In this document: positions 6,944-11,170 of the stretch, piece after piece
Numbering within the stretch: the first letter of the stretch is position 1
Layout: the number at the start of each line of letters is the position of its first letter
Assembly (NCBI GenBank): GCA_007129775.1
Contig: SKUV01000238.1
Coordinates: 1-11,170 of the forward strand
Length of the DNA: 11,170 nt
Direction: 5' to 3'
Source of the DNA: Paracoccaceae bacterium
GTDB lineage: Bacteria > Pseudomonadota > Alphaproteobacteria > Rhodobacterales > Rhodobacteraceae
Position numbers and translations under genes: made by a program
Notes under the pieces: generated by a model
The model's database searches: none
What the model was told of the DNA's origin: nothing
What the model saw: the letters and a program-made list of their open reading frames with translations, nothing else

Positions 6944-8394
6944 GGTGTGATCTCCCGCCAGCGGCGCCCGTCACGGTGCATCAGCATCAACGCATCCTCC
7001 GGCCCCGAGGTTCCGGGATCATAGGACACCGGGCGGCTTCCCGCATCCACCCATTCGGCGATCACCGGATCGGTCCAGGCCCAGGCGGCCTCCACCTCGT
7101 CGCCGCGCATGAACAGGGTCTGGTTGCCCCGGATCACATCCATGATCAGCCGCTCATAGGCGTCGGGAATGTCGGTGCCGCCCTCGCCCAGCGCCTCGGC
7201 AAAGGACATGTCGAGCGGAACATTGACCAGCCGCATGCCCCCCGGCCCGGGCTCCTTGATCATCACGCGCAGCTTGATGCCCTCGTTGGGCTGCAGCCGG
7301 ATGACCAGCACGTTTTCCTTCCAGCGTTCATCCTCGCCGAAGATCGAATGGGGCGGCTCGCGGAAGGTGATGGCGATCTCGGAGGAGCGCGCTCGCAGCC
7401 GTTTGCCGGTGCGCAGGTAGAACGGCGTGCCCTTCCAGCGCCAGTTCGACACATGCACCCGCAGCGCCACATAACTTTCGGTGCGGCTGTCGGAATTGCC
7501 GACATCCTCGCGATAGCCGGGCTGGCCGCCGACGGCGCCATACTGGCCGCGCACGATGTCCTCGGGCGCGACCGGATCGAGGGCGCGAATCACCTTCAGC
7601 TTTTCATCGCGCACGGCATCGGGATCGAACCGGTTCGGCGGCTCCATCGCGATCAGGCACAAAAGCTGCATCAGATGGTTCTGGACCATGTCGCGCATGG
7701 CGCCGGACTGATCGTAATAGCTGCCGCGCCCGTCCACACCCACGGTCTCGGCCACGGTGATCTGGACATGGTCGACATATTGGGCGTTCCACAGCGGCTC
7801 GAACAGGATGTTGGCGAAGCGCACCGCCATCAGGTTCTGCACCGTCTCCTTGCCCAGATAATGGTCGATCCGGTAAATCTGCGCCTCGTTGAAATGCGCC
7901 GCCAGCGTTGTGTTGAGCGCGCGCGCGCTGGCCAGATCGTGGCCGAAGGGCTTTTCCACCACCAGCCGGCTGTCGCCATCGGCGATGCCGAAGCCGTGCA
8001 GCCGTTCGGCCAGATCGCCAAAAAGCGCGGGCGCCACCGAGAAATAGAAGGCCCGCACCACGCCCGCGCGCATCCGGTCGCGCAGTTCCTGCCAGCCGCC
8101 GGTGCCGCGCGCGTCGATGGCGACATAGCCCAGACGCTCCAGAAACGCCTCGATCCGTTCGGGGTCGCGGCGCCGGGCATCCACGAATTCCTCAATCGCC
8201 GCGCGCACGAAATCCCGATAGCCGTCTTCGTCCATCTCGGAGCGGGCAGCCCCGATCACCCGCGCCTCGGGCGGCATCTGCCCGTCGAGAAAGCGCCGAT
8301 AAAGCCCCGGCAGGATCTTGCGGCGGGCCAGATCGCCGGTGCCGCCGAAAATCACCAGATCGAAGGGATCGACCGGAATGACGCGAGAAACCAT
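6940..8394 (-). CDS. zwf: Glucose-6-phosphate 1-dehydrogenase
   Basis: This 484-residue cytoplasmic enzyme oxidises glucose-6-phosphate to 6-phosphogluconolactone with NADP+ or NAD+, the committed step of the Entner-Doudoroff and oxidative pentose phosphate routes. The N-terminal dinucleotide site is DLVIFGGTGDLARRK (12-26). The substrate signature RIDHYLGKE is at 175-183, and QNHLMQLL contains His240. Asp177, His178, Lys182 and His240 fall at the same numbers as the catalytic residues of the Leuconostoc enzyme. Length is normal. The ATG at 8392-8394 has AGGG 9 nt upstream. The frame is open further upstream, but those 67 codons run through a tandem repeat and a palindrome and show no conservation. 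It heads zwf-pgl-pgi and its stop overlaps the pgl start. Confidence 0.98.
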   Translation of the reverse strand: MVSRVIPVDPFDLVIFGGTGDLARRKILPGLYRRFLDGQMPPEARVIGAARSEMDEDGYRDFVRAAIEEFVDARRRDPERIEAFLERLGYVAIDARGTGGWQELRDRMRAGVVRAFYFSVAPALFGDLAERLHGFGIADGDSRLVVEKPFGHDLASARALNTTLAAHFNEAQIYRIDHYLGKETVQNLMAVRFANILFEPLWNAQYVDHVQITVAETVGVDGRGSYYDQSGAMRDMVQNHLMQLLCLIAMEPPNRFDPDAVRDEKLKVIRALDPVAPEDIVRGQYGAVGGQPGYREDVGNSDSRTESYVALRVHVSNWRWKGTPFYLRTGKRLRARSSEIAITFREPPHSIFGEDERWKENVLVIRLQPNEGIKLRVMIKEPGPGGMRLVNVPLDMSFAEALGEGGTDIPDAYERLIMDVIRGNQTLFMRGDEVEAAWAWTDPVIAEWVDAGSRPVSYDPGTSGPEDALMLMHRDGRRWREITP

Positions 8395-8501
8395 GTGCTG
8401 CGACCCTGTCCCTGCCTGTGCCCCGAGCCCGCCCCCGCCGCCCCGTTGGCCGCGTGCCGGCGCGGGCCGGTGTTCTTTCGCGCCGATGCCGTTGACGACG
8501 C

Positions 8502-8515
8502 CGTTAGCGCTAACG
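8502..8515. promoter_or_regulatory. Perfect 14-bp LacI-type operator palindrome before zwf
   Basis: CGTTAGCGCTAACG is a perfect palindrome with the central CG typical of LacI/GalR-family operators. It lies 107 bp upstream of the zwf ATG and just downstream of the candidate -10 box, so a bound protein would cover the transcription start and repress. In Rhodobacter sphaeroides the LacI-family regulator CceR controls zwf, pgl, pgi and other central carbon genes. Assigning this site to a CceR homologue is inference from position and family. Confidence 0.75.
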
Positions 8516-8521
8516 AGCGCC

Positions 8522-8550
8522 GACCTAGACCAGCATGCCGGCAAAGTCCA
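8522..8550 (-). promoter_or_regulatory. Candidate promoter of zwf-pgl-pgi
   Basis: On the minus strand there is TGGACT (8545-8550, four of six -35 matches), a 17-bp spacer, and TAGGTC (8522-8527) as a weak -10. The start would be near 8515, inside the palindrome, with a leader of about 120 nt. A similar TAGG-type -10 is seen before the DRL-like gene. The boxes are weak and the call rests partly on the operator position. Confidence 0.35.
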
Positions 8551-8564
8551 GCACAAGGCACCGC

Positions 8565-8608
8565 CCCGTGCAAGGCCCGTGCAAGGCCCGTGCAAGGCCC
8601 GTGCAAGA
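8565..8608. repeat. 11-bp tandem repeat, 4 copies, upstream of zwf
   Basis: The unit CCCGTGCAAGG is repeated at 8565-8575, 8576-8586 and 8587-8597 without mismatch, and at 8598-8608 with only the last base changed. A related GCACAAGG lies just before, at about 8551-8558. On the minus strand each unit reads CCTTGCACGGG, so TTGCAC recurs about once per helical turn directly upstream of the candidate zwf promoter. It could be a set of phased protein sites or a simple slippage array. No function is known to me. Confidence 0.9.
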
Positions 8609-8652
8609 CCCGCGGAACGGCTTCGGCCCGGCCTCGCGCGTCCTTGCGCCCC

Positions 8653-9945
8653 TCAGGCCCCCATGCGGCGGCGCAGGTCCATGACCGGGGCCTCGTCATC
8701 GATCTCCACATCCGAAAGCGTCAGGATCGCCCCCTCCGCCACGTCCCGGCGCAGGCGCACACCATGCGCCAGCCCGACCGGAAGCGCCCCCAGCGTGCGC
8801 GACCGGCTGGCCGGCAGGGCCTTGGCCCAGACGGTATAGCCGCCCTCGCCATCGAGCGTCTCGCCCACACGCAGGGCGCGCTTCGCCACCGCGACCGCAT
8901 CCCCGCGCCAGGCGCGCGTGCTGCCCGTGGGTTCGCCGCGCAGGGCCACCGACAGAACCGAGATCGACAATTCCAGCCCGATCAGGTGAAAGGGCTTGTA
9001 CATCGCCGCATAGCGCCCGGTCTCGTCAGTGGGCAGGCCATACTGGCCGAAACAGGCCGCGGCATAGTCGCTGTCGGCGCGCAGCACCACATAGACGCCC
9101 CAGCGCAGGTCGCGGAAAACCGGCCGGCCGTCCCGTTCCAGCGACGAGACGACCTCGACCATCCCTTCGCCCGACAGTTGCCCGCCCAGCCGGCGCGGGC
9201 GCAGCACATGGGCCAGATCATCCACCCCGCATGCCGGAAAGCCGAGCCCGTCCTTGGGCAGGTCCAGCCCGCAGGCATTTGCCATGGCCACCGCCTCGAT
9301 CGCGCTTTTCGTGCCGTCCAGGAAGGAATTGAACATCTTGGGATTCATGCCCGCGGCCTCTGCCGCCTCCGGGGTCATGCCGTAATGCTGCCAGACCCGG
9401 TCGGGCGTGACCTTGTGATAGGCGGGCAGGTATTTCGTGCCCTTGCCCGCGGCCACGACCGTGAAGCCCGCGGCGCGCGCCCAGTCCACCATCTCGGCCA
9501 CCAGCGCGGGCTGGTCGCCATAGGCCATGGAATAGATCACGCCGGCGGCACGGGCCTCTTCGGCGATGGCCGGACCGGCGAGCGCATCGGCCTCCACATT
9601 GACCATCACCACATGGTTGCCGGCGGCGATGGCGGTGCGGGCATGGGCGATGCCGGGCAGCGGCGCGCCGGTGGCCTCGATCACCACATCGACATTGGCC
9701 GCCGCCGCGGTTATGCCGCTGTCGGTGAAGACCGTGGCGCTGATCCGTGCCTCGGGCCAGCCGACGCGGCGGCAGGCGGCGCGGGCGTGCTCGGGGTCCA
9801 GATCGGCGATCACCGCCACATCGAGCCCGGCCAGACGCGGCACCTGCGCCAGAAACATCGCGCCGAACTTGCCCGCCCCGATCAAGGCCACGCGCACCGG
9901 TTTGCCGGCAGCGTGCCGCTCGGCCAGTCTGTGATGCAGGTTCAT
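8653..9945 (-). CDS. DXR-like (DRL) / homoserine dehydrogenase-like oxidoreductase with SAF domain
   Basis: This is a 430-residue, probably cytoplasmic, NAD(P)-dependent oxidoreductase. The N-terminal Rossmann domain has VRVALIGAGKFG (17-28, GxGxxG at 23-28), then VIADLDPEHAR (45-55) and DVVIEATG (86-93), as in homoserine dehydrogenase. The middle region (about 140-330: SMAYGDQPALVAEMVDWAR, VAAGKGTKYLPAYHKVTPD, MYKPFHLIGLELSISVL) is the catalytic part. The C-terminus (about 350-418) is SAF-like, which is why relatives are sometimes misnamed FlgA. This layout is that of the Brucella abortus DRL enzyme, which converts 1-deoxyxylulose-5-P to methylerythritol-4-P. Many family members occur beside a normal DXR and have unproven roles. 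The ATG at 9943-9945 has a G-rich site (GGGGACGGG) upstream and lies 17 residues before the first strand. It is divergent from lptF. Fold is sure, reaction is not. Confidence 0.8.
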   Translation of the reverse strand: MNLHHRLAERHAAGKPVRVALIGAGKFGAMFLAQVPRLAGLDVAVIADLDPEHARAACRRVGWPEARISATVFTDSGITAAAANVDVVIEATGAPLPGIAHARTAIAAGNHVVMVNVEADALAGPAIAEEARAAGVIYSMAYGDQPALVAEMVDWARAAGFTVVAAGKGTKYLPAYHKVTPDRVWQHYGMTPEAAEAAGMNPKMFNSFLDGTKSAIEAVAMANACGLDLPKDGLGFPACGVDDLAHVLRPRRLGGQLSGEGMVEVVSSLERDGRPVFRDLRWGVYVVLRADSDYAAACFGQYGLPTDETGRYAAMYKPFHLIGLELSISVLSVALRGEPTGSTRAWRGDAVAVAKRALRVGETLDGEGGYTVWAKALPASRSRTLGALPVGLAHGVRLRRDVAEGAILTLSDVEIDDEAPVMDLRRRMGA

Positions 9946-10028
9946 CGTCGCCCGTCCCCGTGCTGCCTGCCCCTGTCGGCCCGTCGTCGATTGCCCGCGT
10001 CGGGCGCATGCGTCAGGCGCTCGCGTCG

Positions 10029-10057
10029 GGCCTAGCAGGGCCGCGCGCCCCGCACAA
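10029..10057 (-). promoter_or_regulatory. Candidate promoter of the DRL-like gene
   Basis: On the minus strand there is TTGTGC (10052-10057), an exact 17-bp spacer, and TAGGCC (10029-10034). The start would be near 10022, leaving a leader of about 77 nt. The -10 keeps only the TA of the consensus but resembles the one proposed before zwf. Tentative. Confidence 0.35.
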
Positions 10058-10123
10058 CTGCGCCAAGCGGCGCCCCTGCGCCAGCACGGCCGATCCTGTC
10101 TCCAGCACACGGGGCAGACACAA

Positions 10124-10142
10124 CAGATTGCGTCAGATTGCG
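10124..10142. repeat. Tandem direct repeat CAGATTGCG x2
   Basis: CAGATTGCG occurs at 10124-10132 and 10134-10142, a 10-bp period (one helical turn), just upstream of the lptF promoter-like boxes. It may be a regulator site for either divergent gene or chance. Confidence 0.45.
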
Positions 10143-10143
10143 G

Positions 10144-10172
10144 TTTTCCCGCCAAACCAATTCCGCTAACCT
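10144..10172 (+). promoter_or_regulatory. Candidate promoter of lptF
   Basis: TTTTCC (10144-10149), a 17-bp spacer and TAACCT (10167-10172) give three of six matches in each box. The start would be near 10178, about 28 nt before the GTG. This is the most A/T-rich stretch of the gap. Weak call. Confidence 0.25.
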
Positions 10173-10205
10173 GCCGGCATTCCGAAACCCGGGGGTAAGC
10201 CGAAG

Positions 10206-11170
10206 GTGTCCAGATTCGACAGATACGTGCTGTCGCAGCTTCTGGTGCTGTTCGGCTTTTTCACCCTCGTTCTGGTGGCGGTCTATTGGGTCAATCGCAC
10301 GGTGGGGCTCTTTGACACGCTGATCTCGGACGGCCAGTCGGCGCTGGTCTTTCTGGAATTCAGCGCGCTGACCCTGCCCAATGTGATCCGGGTGGTGCTG
10401 CCGATCTCGGCCTTCGCGGCCACGGTCTATGCGATCCACCGCATGTCCACCGAGTCCGAGATCGTGGTGATGCAGGCCACGGGTTTTTCGCCGTGGCGGA
10501 TGGCCCGGCCGGTTCTTGTTTTCGGGCTGATCGTGGCGCTTCTGCTGTCGGCGCTGATGCATTTTCTGGTGCCGGCCAGCCGCGCCCAGATGGCCCAGCG
10601 CAGCGCCGAAATCTCGGAGAACATCGTCGCCCGCTTCCTGACCGACGGCCGTTTTCTGCATCCGGTGCCGGGGGTGACGCTCTATGTGCGCGAACTCAGC
10701 CCAGAGGGCGTGCTGAACGATGTCTTTCTGTCCGACGCCCGGCGCCAGCCCGAGGACCGAACCGATTACACCGCGCAGGAGGCCTTTCTGGTGCGCAGCG
10801 AAGGCGTGCCGAAACTGGTGATGCTGGACGGGCTGGCCCAGACGCTGGACGAGCGCGGCCTGCGGCTCTCGACCACCCATTTCGACAGCCTGACCTTCGA
10901 TCTGTCCACGCTGATCACCTCCATCGGCGATGTGCAGCCCGGGGCGCGGGAATTGCCGACGCCGGTGCTGCTGGCCGCCACGCCCGAGGCCATCGCCGCC
11001 GCCCGCAGCACCGAGGCCGAATTCCGGTTCGAACTGATGGGCCGCTTCGCCCAGCCGATACTGGCCACATTCGCGGCGCTGATCGGCTTCGCCGCGCTGA
11101 TGCTGGGCGGCTTCAGCCGGTTCGGCGTGGCGCGGCAGGTGATCGGCGCGGTGGCGCTGCTGATCGCCAC
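10206..11170 (+). CDS. lptF: LPS export permease LptF (3' end beyond window)
   Basis: This is an inner-membrane subunit of the LptB2FG complex that extracts lipopolysaccharide and feeds it to the LptC-A-D bridge. 321 codons are present. The usual length of about 370 means some 50 residues are cut off. It begins SRFDRYVLSQLLVLFGFF after a GTG start (10206-10208) that has GGGGGTAAG about 9 nt upstream. Three N-terminal membrane segments (about 9-30, 56-77 and 101-122) flank the cytoplasmic coupling stretch STESEIVVMQATGFSPWR (81-98). A periplasmic jelly-roll domain (about 125-265) precedes C-terminal membrane segments starting near 283, with a further one at the cut. lptG is expected next. No in-frame stop is seen up to the window edge. 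The choice of LptF over LptG rests on overall resemblance to Rhodobacterales LptF. Confidence 0.93.
   Translation, partial: MSRFDRYVLSQLLVLFGFFTLVLVAVYWVNRTVGLFDTLISDGQSALVFLEFSALTLPNVIRVVLPISAFAATVYAIHRMSTESEIVVMQATGFSPWRMARPVLVFGLIVALLLSALMHFLVPASRAQMAQRSAEISENIVARFLTDGRFLHPVPGVTLYVRELSPEGVLNDVFLSDARRQPEDRTDYTAQEAFLVRSEGVPKLVMLDGLAQTLDERGLRLSTTHFDSLTFDLSTLITSIGDVQPGARELPTPVLLAATPEAIAAARSTEAEFRFELMGRFAQPILATFAALIGFAALMLGGFSRFGVARQVIGAVALLIA

Larger units (their letters stand above)
8395..8652. other. 258-bp intergenic control region of zwf-pgl-pgi
   Basis: No gene is supported here. From the zwf side it holds a GC-rich leader with a small hairpin (CCGGC at 8457-8461 with GCCGG at 8466-8470), the palindrome at 8502-8515, promoter-like boxes at 8522-8550, the 11-bp tandem array at 8565-8608, and 44 bp down to the stop of the DRL-like gene. 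No convincing terminator for that gene was found. Confidence 0.7.
9946..10205. other. 260-bp divergent intergenic region, DRL-like gene / lptF
   Basis: It contains no supported gene. It holds two candidate promoters pointing outward (10029-10057 on minus, 10144-10172 on plus) and a short tandem direct repeat at 10124-10142 between them. The minus-strand open frame through it encodes no conserved sequence and is treated as untranslated leader. Confidence 0.7.

Noticed and set aside
8395..8595. 67-codon N-terminal extension of zwf
   Set aside because: The extension is translated tandem repeat, palindrome and GC-rich leader. The conserved protein begins just after the ATG at 8394, giving normal family length.
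8565..8608. CRISPR array
   Set aside because: The 11-bp units are contiguous with no spacers and far too short. It is a simple tandem repeat.
8653..9945. True homoserine dehydrogenase or FlgA
   Set aside because: The Rossmann part resembles homoserine dehydrogenase, but the middle domain and C-terminal SAF region do not fit that enzyme, and FlgA is a secreted flagellar chaperone sharing only the SAF fold.
6976..10035. A 1019-codon open frame on the plus strand
   Set aside because: It lies antisense to zwf and the DRL-like gene, is very rich in His, Arg, Gly and Gln, and shows no domain. It is the usual long shadow frame opposite GC-rich genes.
9946..10155. 70-codon N-terminal extension of the DRL-like protein
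   Set aside because: Cys/Arg/Trp-rich, not conserved in character, and covers the candidate promoter. The ATG at 9945 gives the expected short lead into the Rossmann fold.
10032..10880. A 282-codon minus-strand open frame opposite lptF
   Set aside because: It is the shadow of lptF: the plus strand gives clear membrane segments and the LptF coupling motif, while this frame is low-complexity and polar.

Overview
The window is GC-rich DNA from an alphaproteobacterium, most likely a Rhodobacterales/Paracoccaceae member. This rests on the strong third-position G/C use, the LptF sequence, and the zwf-pgl-pgi gene order that is typical of that group. It reads as ordinary chromosome: no transposase, integrase, tRNA, rRNA or CRISPR array was seen. 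Eight complete genes and the overlapping ends of one operon lie on the minus strand. One truncated gene lies on the plus strand.

Reading the minus strand in its own 5'->3' direction (from high to low coordinates), the first gene (8653-9945) is a two-domain oxidoreductase: a homoserine-dehydrogenase-like Rossmann domain followed by a C-terminal SAF-like domain. It resembles the DXR-like (DRL) family, whose Brucella member makes methylerythritol phosphate. Next comes a 258-bp regulatory gap with a four-copy 11-bp tandem repeat and a perfect 14-bp LacI-type palindrome. It is followed by zwf (6940-8394), pgl (6272-6943) and pgi (4591-6222). Together these three interconvert fructose-6-P and glucose-6-P and oxidise glucose-6-P to 6-phosphogluconate, the entry to the Entner-Doudoroff route and oxidative pentose phosphate pathway. 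zwf and pgl overlap by an ATGA.

Behind pgi, after 95 bp holding an inverted repeat, a direct repeat and a promoter-like pair, comes a probable transport operon. It encodes a DUF3830 protein (4022-4495), a periplasmic binding protein (2925-3950), two permeases (1909-2730 and 1113-1916) and an ATPase (54-1109). The architecture is that of PotFGHI/PotABCD-type (polyamine/opine/thiamine/iron group) importers, but the substrate cannot be read from sequence. The DUF3830 protein, predicted to have a cyclophilin-like fold, is the least understood member. A very strong GC hairpin follows the binding-protein gene, which fits the usual excess of binding protein over permease.

The ATPase gene ends inside a perfect 15-bp tandem repeat (at least four copies, running off the left edge) that repeats its stop codon in frame. 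At the right edge, divergent from the DRL-like gene, lptF (10206 onward, cut by the window end) encodes an inner-membrane subunit of the lipopolysaccharide exporter.

The points most worth following up are the DUF3830-transporter unit of unknown substrate, the DRL-like enzyme beside glucose-6-P metabolism, the LacI-type operator before zwf, and the two short tandem arrays.
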